A DNA stretch of 64,000 nucleotides from NCBI RefSeq assembly GCF_002952775.1, contig NZ_CP025066.1, positions 1,240,001-1,304,000 of the forward strand, in the 5' to 3' direction. The position numbers and the translations under genes are program-made. This stretch comes from Halalkaliarchaeum desulfuricum (GTDB lineage: Archaea; Halobacteriota; Halobacteria; Halobacteriales; Haloferacaceae). The notes beneath the pieces were generated by a model, which worked only from the letters and a program-made list of their open reading frames with translations, was not told the DNA's origin and made no database searches. Position 1 is the stretch's first letter. Every line of letters starts with the position of its first letter. Below are positions 32,770 through 41,838 of the stretch, in pieces.

Positions 32770-33396
32770 ATGCGAGTCACCCGACGGGGCGTGCTTTCGA
32801 CTCTCGGCGGGGCAGCAGCGGTCGGTTCGGCAGGCTGTCTCGGAGGCGCCGGGAGGGAGCCGGAGGGGCCGGCCGGAACGCCGGCGGAGTTGGTCTGCGA
32901 GGAAGACGAGTTTCGACGGCTTGAGCCCCCGTTCGACGAGGACGAGGTGTCGTACACGACTCTCGTTGCGGACGGTGAGCCGCTGTTCGAACTGGCACTC
33001 GACGGCCGGACGATCTCCTATGGAAGCTCCGTCCGGATCGCCCTCCGAAACCGGACCGACGAACCGCGAGAAACCGGCCCCATGAGTGCGTTCAGTCTCC
33101 AGCGGGACACCGAAGCCGGCTGGCAGGACGTCCGGGGAACGACCGACGGATCGGCCGACGATCCGTTCGAGGGGGATACAGACGAAGCGGAAGCGGAAAC
33201 CGTTCACGCCTCCGGCGAGGGGTTCGTCTGGGATCTCACCATCCGCGAATCCGATCTCGTCGACGTCGTGGAAACCGAGTCGTCGCATCCGCTGTCGGTC
33301 TGTCCGCCGCTGGGAACCGGATCGTACAGGTTCGTCTACTGGGGAATCCCCGAGGGCGCGATCGCCGAAGAGTTCACGGTGGTCGGTCCAGGCTAG
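32770..33396 (+). CDS. Twin-arginine lipoprotein of unknown function
   Basis: A 208-residue exported protein. MRVTRRGVLSTLGGAAAVGS holds the RR motif and a short hydrophobic stretch, and the lipobox SAGC follows (Cys near residue 20), so it is probably Tat-exported and lipid-anchored. After a Pro/Gly-rich linker comes an immunoglobulin-like beta domain with VRIALRNRTDEPRETGPMSA and YRFVYWGIPEG. No catalytic motif is visible. A CTTTTAGCTG box precedes the start. Confidence 0.82.
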   Translation: MRVTRRGVLSTLGGAAAVGSAGCLGGAGREPEGPAGTPAELVCEEDEFRRLEPPFDEDEVSYTTLVADGEPLFELALDGRTISYGSSVRIALRNRTDEPRETGPMSAFSLQRDTEAGWQDVRGTTDGSADDPFEGDTDEAEAETVHASGEGFVWDLTIRESDLVDVVETESSHPLSVCPPLGTGSYRFVYWGIPEGAIAEEFTVVGPG

Positions 33397-33461
33397 CCAC
33401 GGACGGGAAATCGTCCAATCCCGCTATCCTGCGGCGGGAAAAACCGGCACGTAGCGTGAAG

Positions 33462-33467
33462 TATATG
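33462..33467 (+). promoter_or_regulatory. TATA box of the liv operon
   Basis: TATATG, part of AGTATATGTCG, lies about 28-33 bp before ATG 33495, so that ATG is preferred over in-frame starts at 33456 and 33465 that overlap the box. Confidence 0.5.
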
Positions 33468-33494
33468 TCGTCTGGGGGAAGTACCTTGACACGA

Positions 33495-34598
33495 ATGAAC
33501 ATATCAAGGTTGAAGGAGCGGGTCGAGGACCCGACCGCTCAGGAGCTGTTCGGGTTCTTGCTCCTTTTGGGGATCGTGGTTTTGACGCTGGATCTCGTCC
33601 GGCTTGTTTTCGTCGGTGAACTTCCGGTGTCACGGCTCTCGTCGCTCCTGTGGAACGGTATCGTCGACTCGCTGTACATCGGTCTGGCGGCGATCGGGCT
33701 GTCAATGACGTACAGCATTCTCCGCTTTGCAAACTTCTCGCACGGAGATCTGATCACCGTCGGAGCGTTCGGCGGCTGGACCGTCGCCTACCTGATCGGC
33801 GGAATCGGCGCTGCGGGACTGGGCAGCAGGCTGTTGCTCGACGCCGACGGCGGTGCACGGGCCGGTGACCTCGGAATGAGTATCGTCGGCTCCCCGCTTG
33901 CGATCGTAGTGGGGTTGATCGCGGCGGCAGTGTTCACGATCCTCGTCGCGCTGGCGATCGATCGCCTCGTCTACAAACAGCTCCGCGATGCTGGCGGGAT
34001 CACCCTACTCATCGCCAGCGTCGGCGTCGCACTGGCACTGCGATACATCGTGGCGATCATCTACACGCAGGACTCGCGGGGAGTCGTCGCATCGGCACCG
34101 TTCTGGGAGCCGGCGTACCTGCCGGTCGATCGGATCAATCTCCACGAAATGACGCTCGTGCTCTCCGCTGTCGCGTTGATCGTCGGCGTCCACCTGTTGC
34201 TCCAGTACACCAAGCTCGGGAAGTCGATGCGGGCGATGTCGGACAACAGGGATCTCGCACTCGTGACCGGAATTTCCACCGAGCGGGTGATCACGGCGAC
34301 GTGGATCATCGGCTCCGGTCTCGCCGGGGTCGCCGGCTACCTCATCGTACTCGACCGGTCACAGATCACCATCAACCTCGGCTGGTTCCTGTTGCTTTTG
34401 ATCTTCGCGGCGGTGATCCTGGGCGGGATCGGCTCGATCTACGGGGCGCTCGCGGGGTCGCTCGTCATCGGGATCACCATAAACCTCTCGCTGGTCTGGA
34501 TCCCAGCAGATCTCAACGAAGTGGCCGCGTTCGCGCTGATGATCCTCGTGTTGATCTTCAAGCCCGACGGCCTGTTCGGGGGGGTGGAAACAGCATGA
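33495..34598 (+). CDS. livH: Branched-chain amino acid ABC permease LivH
   Basis: A 367-residue permease, MNISRLKERVEDPTAQELFG, with about eight to nine helices and the LivH pattern SLYIGLAAIGLSMTYSILRFANFSHGD, GKSMRAMSDNRDLALVTGIS (cytoplasmic coupling loop) and GGIGSIYGALAGSLVIG. It is the first gene of livHMGF; the stop overlaps livM as ATGA. The complex imports branched-chain amino acids, or a related compound such as urea, with ATP energy. Confidence 0.93.
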   Translation: MNISRLKERVEDPTAQELFGFLLLLGIVVLTLDLVRLVFVGELPVSRLSSLLWNGIVDSLYIGLAAIGLSMTYSILRFANFSHGDLITVGAFGGWTVAYLIGGIGAAGLGSRLLLDADGGARAGDLGMSIVGSPLAIVVGLIAAAVFTILVALAIDRLVYKQLRDAGGITLLIASVGVALALRYIVAIIYTQDSRGVVASAPFWEPAYLPVDRINLHEMTLVLSAVALIVGVHLLLQYTKLGKSMRAMSDNRDLALVTGISTERVITATWIIGSGLAGVAGYLIVLDRSQITINLGWFLLLLIFAAVILGGIGSIYGALAGSLVIGITINLSLVWIPADLNEVAAFALMILVLIFKPDGLFGGVETA

Positions 34599-35941
34599 GC
34601 AACGAACCCGACAACGGAGCGCCCGACAACGGAGCGCCCGACAACGGAGCGACCGACAACGGGGAACCCGAAGAAACACTCACGGCCAGCGTCGGTCGGT
34701 GGAAATCCGACCTCAAGCTCGTCGTCGGACTGGTCTTTGCGACGTATCTCGCCTTCGGTCTACTCGGGATACTCACCGGCGTTTCGGTCAACGAAACCGC
34801 CGGCTTCCTCCAGACGGTGACGTTCTTCGCGGCGGTGTTTGCGCTTCTGACGCTCGCACTCAACCTCCACTGGGGGTACACTGGGCTTTTCAACATCGGC
34901 ATCGCGGGGTTCATGGCGGTCGGCGTCTACACGATGGCGATCTTGACGGCGTCCCCGGACGGGACGCCCGCCGGATTCGGCCTCCCGATCCCGATCGGCG
35001 TGATCGGCGGGACGATCGCGGCGGGGCTCGTCGGCGCCGTCATCGCGCTCCCGGCGTTGCGGGTTCGGGCCGACTACTTCGCGATCATCACGCTCGGGTT
35101 CTCCGAGATCGTCCGACTGACGATCACCTCCGGGAGCCTCAGACGGATCGAGGTCGGCGAGCGGATCTACGGGACCGGCGGCGGCAGCGGAATCCGATAC
35201 ACGCCGGTCGATACGGTCGTTCCGTGGTTGCTCGACTTCTCGGTGCTCGGGTATCTGGGTGAAGTCCTGTACGGGATCGGCGCGGTGGTGGGCGTCTCGC
35301 AATCGATCATCAACCGGGTGCTGTACGCGCTGGTCATCATCACGTTCGTCCTGTTGTTTTACCTCCTGTTGCAGCGAATCGCCAGATCGCCGTTCGGGCG
35401 AATCCTCAAGGCGATCCGCGAGGACGAAATCGTCGCCAGGTCACTCGGGAAGGACACCCAGCGAGCGAAGATCAAAGTGTTCACGCTCGGGTGTGCGTTG
35501 ATGGGACTGGCCGGCATCCTCTGGATCGGCAGCCGGTCGCTGGTGACCCCCGAGAGCTTCATGCCGGTCGTGACGTTCTACATCTTCGTCGCCCTGATCG
35601 TCGGCGGCGCGGGATCGAACACTGGAAGCGTCGTCGGCGGGTTCGTGTTCGCGGCGTTTCTCTGGGAGGGACCCAGGTTCGTTCGGACGATCCTCCGGTC
35701 CAGCCTCGACGTTCGATCGCCACCGACCATCTACGACGCGTTCGTCGAACTCGCCGCGCTGGACCCGATGCCACTCGTCGGCTACGTCGTCGGCAGCCTC
35801 GACGAGATCCGGTGGGTGCTGATCGGGGTCGTGCTGGTGCTGTTGATGATCTATCGCCCGGAGGGGCTGATGGGCGATCGCAAGGAGATCGCCGCTGCGA
35901 CGGACCTATCCCGGCCCGGGAGGGGTGGTTCCGATGAGTGA
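34595..35941 (+). CDS. livM: Branched-chain amino acid ABC permease LivM
   Basis: A 448-residue permease. The first 25 residues hold a tandem repeat, NGAPDNGAPDNGAPDNGA style, from a 12-bp unit. Helices follow, then HWGYTGLFNIGIAGFMAVGVY, LRVRADYFAIITLGFSEIVRL, the coupling loop FGRILKAIREDEIVARSLGK and VGGAGSNTGSVVGG. The protein overlaps livH by ATGA and livG by ATGAGTGA, which indicates one transcript. Confidence 0.93.
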   Translation: MSNEPDNGAPDNGAPDNGATDNGEPEETLTASVGRWKSDLKLVVGLVFATYLAFGLLGILTGVSVNETAGFLQTVTFFAAVFALLTLALNLHWGYTGLFNIGIAGFMAVGVYTMAILTASPDGTPAGFGLPIPIGVIGGTIAAGLVGAVIALPALRVRADYFAIITLGFSEIVRLTITSGSLRRIEVGERIYGTGGGSGIRYTPVDTVVPWLLDFSVLGYLGEVLYGIGAVVGVSQSIINRVLYALVIITFVLLFYLLLQRIARSPFGRILKAIREDEIVARSLGKDTQRAKIKVFTLGCALMGLAGILWIGSRSLVTPESFMPVVTFYIFVALIVGGAGSNTGSVVGGFVFAAFLWEGPRFVRTILRSSLDVRSPPTIYDAFVELAALDPMPLVGYVVGSLDEIRWVLIGVVLVLLMIYRPEGLMGDRKEIAAATDLSRPGRGGSDE

Positions 35942-36761
35942 ATCCACGCAGGCGACGGCGGGAGAAAAAGACACAACCGAAAAAAGAGTTGCCGATCCCG
36001 TCCTGCAAATCGAGGAACTCGACAAGCGGTTCGGGGGGATCGTCGCGGTCGACGGCGCGAGCTTCGCGGTCGAACGCGGATCGATCACGGGGCTGATCGG
36101 TCCGAACGGGGCGGGTAAATCGACGACGTTCAACTGTATAACTGGAGTCCACCGGCCCGATGGTGGCTCGGTCGTCTTCGACGGGACCGACATCACCGGC
36201 GAAAGCCCCGAACGGATCGCCAATCGGGGGCTCGTCCGAACGTTCCAGATCGCCCGCGAACTCCCCGAAATGACTGTTCTGGAGAACGTCATGCTCGGCC
36301 CGAAAGGCCAGCTCGGGGAGTCGATCTGGCGGTCGGTCGCTCCGATAGCGAGAGGAAACGTCATCGAGCAGGAAGAGGAGCTCCGAGACCAGGCGTGGGA
36401 GACGCTGGAGTTCTTCGAGATCGACCACCTCGCCGAAGAGTACGCCGGCAACCTCTCGGGGGGGCAGCGGAAGCTACTGGAACTCGCTCGGGCGCTGTCG
36501 ACCGATCCGGAGATGCTGCTTCTCGACGAACCGATGGCGGGGGTCAACCCCTCCCTGGAGCGGAAACTCCTGGACCGAATCCACGATCTCCAGGAGGAGG
36601 GATACAGCTTCCTGCTCGTGGAACACGACATGGACGTGATCATGGAGCACTGCGAACACGTCGTCGTCATGCATCAGGGGCAGGTGCTCGCAGAGGGGCC
36701 GCCCGCAACCATCAAGTCGAACGAGGAGGTCATCGAGGCGTACCTGGGAGGTGAGATCTGA
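35934..36761 (+). CDS. livG: Branched-chain amino acid ABC ATPase LivG
   Basis: A 275-residue ATPase starting MSESTQATAGEKDTTEKR. Walker A is GPNGAGKSTTFN, the signature LSGGQRKLLELARAL, Walker B MLLLDEPMAGVNP, and the switch His is in LVEHDMDVIM. The LivG type is shown by IANRGLVRTFQIARELPEMTVLENVM. It pairs with LivF to drive the LivHM channel. The start at 35934 overlaps livM; an upstream ATG would add three residues. Confidence 0.93.
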   Translation: MSESTQATAGEKDTTEKRVADPVLQIEELDKRFGGIVAVDGASFAVERGSITGLIGPNGAGKSTTFNCITGVHRPDGGSVVFDGTDITGESPERIANRGLVRTFQIARELPEMTVLENVMLGPKGQLGESIWRSVAPIARGNVIEQEEELRDQAWETLEFFEIDHLAEEYAGNLSGGQRKLLELARALSTDPEMLLLDEPMAGVNPSLERKLLDRIHDLQEEGYSFLLVEHDMDVIMEHCEHVVVMHQGQVLAEGPPATIKSNEEVIEAYLGGEI

Positions 36762-37465
36762 TGGCGCTACTCGAGGTCGTGGATCTCGACGCCGGGTACG
36801 GGGACCTTCAGATCCTCGAGAGTGTCGACCTCGTCGTCGAAGACGGGGAGTACGTGACGATCGTCGGTCCGAACGGCGCCGGAAAGTCGACGGTGATGAA
36901 GTCGATCTTCGGGCTCACCAACCTCATGGGCGGCTCGGTGGTGTTCGACGGCCAGGAGATACACGACCTCCGCCCCGAACAGATCATCCGCACCGGAATC
37001 GGATACGTACCCCAGAGCGACAACGTGTTCCCGTCGCTTTCGGTGCTGGAGAACCTCGAGATGGGGGCGTACATCCTGGACGAGGTTCCGGAGGACCGGC
37101 TACAGCGGGTGTTCGATCGGTTCCCGATCCTCGAAGAGCGGAAGGCCCAGAAGGCCGGCACCATGAGCGGCGGCCAACAGCAGATGCTCGCGATGGGTCG
37201 GGCGCTGATGTTGGACCCGGACCTGCTGATGCTGGACGAACCGAGCGCGGGGCTGGCCCCGGACCTCGTCGACGACATGTTCGACCGGATCGACGCGATC
37301 AACGACGACGGGACCGCTGTCCTGATGGTCGAACAGAACGCCAAGGAGGCACTGCGTCGGTGTGACCGCGGCTACGTGCTGGTGCAGGGACAGAACCGCT
37401 ACGAGGACGAGGGTGACGCGCTGCTCGCCGACGAACAGGTTCGACAGGACTTCCTCGGCGGGTGA
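36761..37465 (+). CDS. livF: Branched-chain amino acid ABC ATPase LivF
   Basis: A 234-residue ATPase, MALLEVVDLDAGYGDLQILE, with Walker A GPNGAGKSTVMK, signature MSGGQQQMLAMGRALM, Walker B LLMLDEPSAGLAP and switch His replaced by a Gln-bearing MVEQNAKEAL, as is usual for LivF. It is coupled to livG by TGATG and is the last gene of the operon. The binding-protein gene follows convergently. Confidence 0.93.
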   Translation: MALLEVVDLDAGYGDLQILESVDLVVEDGEYVTIVGPNGAGKSTVMKSIFGLTNLMGGSVVFDGQEIHDLRPEQIIRTGIGYVPQSDNVFPSLSVLENLEMGAYILDEVPEDRLQRVFDRFPILEERKAQKAGTMSGGQQQMLAMGRALMLDPDLLMLDEPSAGLAPDLVDDMFDRIDAINDDGTAVLMVEQNAKEALRRCDRGYVLVQGQNRYEDEGDALLADEQVRQDFLGG

Positions 37466-37487
37466 CTTCGGGCGTTCGGAAAAACTG

Positions 37488-37508
37488 GACGTTCGACGTT
37501 CGACGTTC
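37488..37508. repeat. Three 7-bp repeats next to the stop of the binding-protein gene
   Basis: GACGTTC is repeated three times at 37488-37508 and ends two bases before the stop of the convergent gene (TAG at 37513-37511). It lies in the livF/livJ convergent gap. Confidence 0.7.
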
Positions 37509-37510
37509 GA

Positions 37511-38728
37511 CTACAGTTCGAACTGTGTGGTGACGGTGTACCCGTCCATGTCGAACTCGAAGATGTCGAACGTCGCGGCGTCGAGGTCGCCGTTGTCGTC
37601 GAACACGATCTCGCTTGAGGCCCCTTGATACTGTATTTCCTCGCCGTCGAGGGCCATTTCGAGTCCGTCAGCGAGCGTCGACGGGGTCACAACCTCGCCA
37701 CCGGGGTTTGCGACCTCCCGTACCTCCGCGCTGACTGCGGGGCCCGAGAGTTCATCCGCCCGGAACTGTGCGAGGAGGTGTACCGCCGTCGCGTCGTACG
37801 CCTGCGAGGTAAACACGCCGGGGCTACTGCCGAACTCCTGGTTGTACAGTTGGTCGAACGTCTCGCGACCCGGTCCGACCGCCGCCGGTGCCGTCCCGAT
37901 GACGTTCTCCATGGGATTGTCGACGTCGCCGGGGAGGTCGTGACTCTGCATCCCGTCGGCGACCATCACCAGCGTGTCGTCGGGATCGAAGTTCTCGTAG
38001 AAGTCACGGAAGATCTGTTCGCCGCTGTCGGGATAGCCGACAATGTACAGGAGGTCCGGGTTGTCGCCAAGCACCACCTCGAGCGCGGAGTCGTAGGACG
38101 GTTGTTCGGCTTCGAACGCCTCCTGTTCGTACACCTCCCCACCCAGGTCCTGGTAGTTCGCGACGAACGCGTCGTTCAGTCCCTGCCCGTAGTCGTTGTT
38201 CAGGAAGAACGTCGACGCCGTTTCCAGTCCACGGTCATCGTAGGCGAGTGTCGCCGCCGCGACCCCCTGCAGCGCGTCCGTCGGACAGGTCCGGAGCAGA
38301 AACTCCCCGGGCATGTCCGTGATGTCTGGTGACGTGCTCGCCGGGGAAATCCCGACGACCTCCTCCGGGAAATACACGTCCTGTGCGACGGCGATCGTGA
38401 CCCCCGAAGAGGCGGCACCTGTTATCGACGGGAAGCCGGCATCGACCAGCGCCTGCGCGCGTTCGATCCCCACCTCTGGTTCGGTTTCGGTGTCCTCCCG
38501 ACGGATCTCGATCTCGTAGGGCACGCCCTCGTCTTCGAGCTGGAGTCCCGGAAGCGCACCGCCGTCCTGGATGGGCGCACCCAGGTCGCCCAGGTCGCCG
38601 GTGGCCGGCTGTAGCACGCCCACCCTTGCGTCGTGGTCGGCGTCGCCAACACAGCCTGCGACCCCGACTGTCAGTCCGGCGGCTCCGATACCCTTCAACA
38701 CGCTTCGTCTGCTTGTCTTGTGTGACAT
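37511..38728 (-). CDS. Branched-chain amino acid ABC substrate-binding lipoprotein (LivJ-like)
   Basis: A 405-residue periplasmic-binding-type protein (Peripla_BP_6). The N-terminus MSHKTSRRSVLKGIGAAGLT has an RR motif and a lipobox VAGC, so it is a Tat lipoprotein outside the membrane. Binding-fold segments include ARVGVLQPATGDLGDLGAPI, ITGAASSGVTIAVAQ, FFLNNDYGQG and VTTPSTL-like parts. It is convergent to livF and has its own TATA box (TAAATATG, 38753-38760). It should serve the LivHMGF importer; the ligand is inferred. Confidence 0.9.
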   Translation of the reverse strand: MSHKTSRRSVLKGIGAAGLTVGVAGCVGDADHDARVGVLQPATGDLGDLGAPIQDGGALPGLQLEDEGVPYEIEIRREDTETEPEVGIERAQALVDAGFPSITGAASSGVTIAVAQDVYFPEEVVGISPASTSPDITDMPGEFLLRTCPTDALQGVAAATLAYDDRGLETASTFFLNNDYGQGLNDAFVANYQDLGGEVYEQEAFEAEQPSYDSALEVVLGDNPDLLYIVGYPDSGEQIFRDFYENFDPDDTLVMVADGMQSHDLPGDVDNPMENVIGTAPAAVGPGRETFDQLYNQEFGSSPGVFTSQAYDATAVHLLAQFRADELSGPAVSAEVREVANPGGEVVTPSTLADGLEMALDGEEIQYQGASSEIVFDDNGDLDAATFDIFEFDMDGYTVTTQFEL

Positions 38729-38752
38729 ACTCACACTATTGACAGGGAGACA

Positions 38753-38760
38753 CATATTTA
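38753..38760 (-). promoter_or_regulatory. TATA box of the binding-protein gene
   Basis: TAAATATG on the minus strand, 25-32 bp before ATG 38728, which decides the start among several in-frame codons. Confidence 0.6.
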
Positions 38761-38892
38761 ATGACTTCGATGGTAGCGTCGATATCTGCCGGCGATAATA
38801 TCCCAACCCTTTCACTTCACAAACCTTCGCTATGCGGGTTTCTCACGGTTTTATCATCGATCAGTAGCCGAAACGAGGGCGGCATGCAGAGG

Positions 38893-38900
38893 TTTTTTAA
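38893..38900 (+). promoter_or_regulatory. TATA box of the SNF transporter gene
   Basis: TTTTTTAA, 28-35 bp before ATG 38928. Confidence 0.55.
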
Positions 38901-38927
38901 TCGACACCGGTGCACAGACAGGTTGGG

Positions 38928-40271
38928 ATGTCATCCACTGACAGAGAACAATGGGCGACGCGCATCGGCTTCATCCTCGCGGCGGTCGGCAGCGCCGTTG
39001 GGCTGGGAAACATCTGGCGGTTCCCGTTCCAGGTCGGGCAAGAGGGCGGAGCCGCCTTCCTCGTCGTGTATCTCGCGTTCATCATCCTCATCGGACTGCC
39101 GGCGATCCTCGTCGAGTTCGTGATCGGCCGTCGGTCCGAACGGAACCCGATCGACGCCTTCGAGCGGCTCGGATATCGGGCGTGGACGATTGCTGGCCTA
39201 CTCGGCGTCCTGGGTGGATTCATCATCATGTCCTTCTATTCCGTCGTCGCAGGATGGGTCACCCGGTACACGCTGGCGAGCGCGACGGGGGCGTACTTCG
39301 CCGAGCCGGCGGAGTACTTCATGGATATCGCAGCGGGTACCGACGCCCTGCTATTCCACCTGTTGTTTATGGGGCTCACCGCGATCATCGTCGGATTGGG
39401 GATCCAGCGGGGGATCGAGATGGCAGTGAAGCTCCTTGTTCCAGCGTTGGTCGCACTGATGGTACTGCTGATCGTCTACGGGTTCACGTTGGACGGTGCC
39501 GTCCAGGGATACGCCTACTACCTCTCGCCGGAGCCGGGCGCGATCGCGGCCAACTGGACATCGATCCTGCCGGCCGCCGCGGGACAGGCGTTTTTCACCC
39601 TCTCGTTGGGGATGGGGATCATGATCACCTACGCCTCCTACATCGACGACGAACGGAGCCTCGTGGGTGACGGCGCCTGGATCGTCGGCCTCGACACCGC
39701 GATCGCGATCATGGCCGGCCTGATGATCTTCCCCGTGCTGTTCACCATCGGCGTCGAGCCCGGCGCCGGCGGGGCGGGCGAACTGTTCATCGGCGTCGGG
39801 GGTGCAATCGCCGGGTTGCCCGGCAGCCGGATCATCGGCGTGCTGTTCTTCGGCACGGTCCTGGTGGCGGCACTCTCCTCGGCGATCAGCCTCACCGAGG
39901 TAACCGTCTCGTTCCTCATCGACCGGTTCGGACTCGACCGGCCGGTCGCCACGGGGATCGTCGCCGGCGGGATCTTCCTTCTGGGAATCCCGACGGCGCT
40001 GGATCTGATGGTGCTGGAGCTGTACGACCAGGTGACCGCGGAGCTGTTCCTCCCGCTTACGGTGTTCCTGCTCGTGCTGTTCGTCGGCTGGTTCTACGAC
40101 GAGGCGCTCGACGAGGTGAGCAAGGGCGTGTCGGCAGACTGGCTGCCCGGCGCGTGGCTGTGGCACGTCCGGACGATCATCCTGGTCGTCATCGGCATCA
40201 CGCTGATTCTCAGCATCCAGGGGCTGATCGAGACGCTCCCCGAGACGATCGAGGCGATCGAACTGCTGTGA
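38928..40271 (+). CDS. Sodium-dependent SNF-family transporter
   Basis: A 447-residue symporter with about 11-12 helices. The N-terminal motif REQWATRIGFILAAVGSAVG and GLGNIWRFPF (about residues 18-32) is the neurotransmitter:sodium symporter hallmark, which lines the substrate and Na+ sites. GLGIQRGIEMAVKLLVP is also typical. It would import amino acids or similar solutes with Na+. Na+ export by the Mrp operon downstream would sustain it. Confidence 0.92.
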   Translation: MSSTDREQWATRIGFILAAVGSAVGLGNIWRFPFQVGQEGGAAFLVVYLAFIILIGLPAILVEFVIGRRSERNPIDAFERLGYRAWTIAGLLGVLGGFIIMSFYSVVAGWVTRYTLASATGAYFAEPAEYFMDIAAGTDALLFHLLFMGLTAIIVGLGIQRGIEMAVKLLVPALVALMVLLIVYGFTLDGAVQGYAYYLSPEPGAIAANWTSILPAAAGQAFFTLSLGMGIMITYASYIDDERSLVGDGAWIVGLDTAIAIMAGLMIFPVLFTIGVEPGAGGAGELFIGVGGAIAGLPGSRIIGVLFFGTVLVAALSSAISLTEVTVSFLIDRFGLDRPVATGIVAGGIFLLGIPTALDLMVLELYDQVTAELFLPLTVFLLVLFVGWFYDEALDEVSKGVSADWLPGAWLWHVRTIILVVIGITLILSIQGLIETLPETIEAIELL

Positions 40272-40353
40272 CCGGCTGACGACTGACGAATCCGCTGTTC
40301 CGTATCGTCGTCCTTGTTTGCCTTCGTTTCCCGGCCGCGACAGACAAGAACCA

Positions 40354-41154
40354 TCAAAGCAGCGTCAACAGTCCCAACATCCCCAGAAATCCGACGCCGG
40401 TTCCGATAGCGAGTTCGGCGCGGCCGCCTCCAGGCAGCGCCTTGCCGGCGGTTACACCCGCCGGGAGGAACTCGGCGACGACGAGGTACAAAAGCGCACC
40501 CGCGGCGAAGCCGAAACTCACCGGGAGCAACTCCCTGAGGCTCGCAGTCAACACGTACGCGCCGACCGCCCCGATCGGCTGCGGGAGTCCGGAAAACACC
40601 GCCCAGCCGACGACCCGCCACCGCCCCATCCCGGAGGCGACGAGCGGAATCGCGATCGCCAGCCCCTCCGGCACGTTGATAATCGAGATCGCGATCGCCA
40701 TCGAAACCGCAAGCGTCGACACCGCGAACTCACCGACGACGAAGGCGGTAGCGGCGTCGATGTCGGCGAATGCGACGCCGACTGCGATACCCTCGGGAAG
40801 ACTATGGAGCGTGAGCACACCGACGACGAGAACCACCGTCCGGCGATCGGGGGACGCATCGGAGCCGGTGAACAGGTCGTAGTCTTCGAGCAATCGGTCG
40901 ACGGCGTAGACGAACCCGACGCCGGCGAGACACCCCGCCGCGACGTGTACGAACTCTCCGTCTGCGGCCCCCTCGACGAGCAGTCCGAACGACGCAGCCG
41001 ACAGCAACACGCCGGCGGCGATCCCCCACAGCACGACCAGCCACCGCCCGGTGATCTCCTCGGTGAGAAAGAACGGGAGCACACCGAGTCCCGTCGCGAG
41101 CCCCGTAACGAGCCCCGCAATGAAGACGACCATCAACTCGCCGAACAGTAGCAT
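40354..41154 (-). CDS. ZIP-family metal transporter
   Basis: A 266-residue membrane protein with about eight helices. The ZIP metal motifs are VLTLHSLPEGIAVGVA and ISIINVPEGLAIAIPLVA, with His, Glu and Asn residues in helices IV and V. It moves divalent cations such as zinc, iron or manganese into the cell. A CTATTTATCC box lies 23-32 bp before the ATG at 41154, so the gene is monocistronic and leaderless. Whether the DtxR-like repressor controls it is not shown by the sequence. Confidence 0.92.
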   Translation of the reverse strand: MLLFGELMVVFIAGLVTGLATGLGVLPFFLTEEITGRWLVVLWGIAAGVLLSAASFGLLVEGAADGEFVHVAAGCLAGVGFVYAVDRLLEDYDLFTGSDASPDRRTVVLVVGVLTLHSLPEGIAVGVAFADIDAATAFVVGEFAVSTLAVSMAIAISIINVPEGLAIAIPLVASGMGRWRVVGWAVFSGLPQPIGAVGAYVLTASLRELLPVSFGFAAGALLYLVVAEFLPAGVTAGKALPGGGRAELAIGTGVGFLGMLGLLTLL

Positions 41155-41176
41155 CGTTTGGCGGTTCCGCCGCCCG

Positions 41177-41186
41177 GGATAAATAG
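41177..41186 (-). promoter_or_regulatory. TATA box of the ZIP transporter gene
   Basis: CTATTTATCC on the minus strand, 23-32 bp before the ATG at 41154. Confidence 0.6.
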
Positions 41187-41232
41187 CCGGCCGTCTCGCG
41201 TCCGGTTCGACAGCCTCCGGAACCGCCGTGTG

Positions 41233-41739
41233 CTAGGCCGTCTCCGCGAGAGGATAGCGGTCCTCGACCGGCTTCACGACGTACTCGATCCCCGCTTCGG
41301 ACAGCAGATCCCTGATCTTCTGGACTCCCTTTTCTGCGTCGACCTCCCGAGCGCGGTAGTGCCGGATCGGATGCCGGATCCAGGACGGTTCCCAGTGAGC
41401 GTACACGTCGGTCGACTCCTCGTTCGGGCCGACGTACAGCGCGAGATGGAGCTGGTAGTGGCTCCGGAACGTCCCCCGGGGATAGCACACCCAGCTGGCG
41501 ACAGTCACTTCCTCTGGAGCGGCGTACTCCCGTCGCTTCAGCGAAGAGACGACGTTCCTGACGAACCCCAGCCGGTGGAGTTCCGCCTCGAACAGTGCGT
41601 AGGGCTGTCGGACCGTGAGCGCGTACTGGTCGTGGGGAGTCGTCCGCTCGGCGTACAGCCCCAGAATCGAAAACGGGGCGTGCAACAGCGAGGCGACGTG
41701 CTGTCGAACCCGCTCGAGAAACCGGAGTTCGTGTGTCAT
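41233..41739 (-). CDS. Conserved-looking protein of unknown function
   Basis: A 168-residue soluble protein, MTHELRFLERVRQHVASLLH, with SILGLYAERTTPHDQYALTV, VTVASWVCYPRGTFRSHYQL and LALYVGPNEESTDVYAHWEP, and a helical C-terminus. It has no clear motif. It lies about 100 bp downstream of the Mrp operon on the same strand, but no coupling is seen, so it may have its own promoter. The frame is open to 41838, which would only add a basic, atypical extension. Confidence 0.7.
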   Translation of the reverse strand: MTHELRFLERVRQHVASLLHAPFSILGLYAERTTPHDQYALTVRQPYALFEAELHRLGFVRNVVSSLKRREYAAPEEVTVASWVCYPRGTFRSHYQLHLALYVGPNEESTDVYAHWEPSWIRHPIRHYRAREVDAEKGVQKIRDLLSEAGIEYVVKPVEDRYPLAETA

Positions 41740-41838
41740 ACAGGTACATTGGGCTCGATCGGCTTGAGCGTATGCTCGTCGCGTTGACGTCCGCGCTTCG
41801 CGTGAGAACCGCTCCTCGACTGCTGTCTGTGGGGGCAC

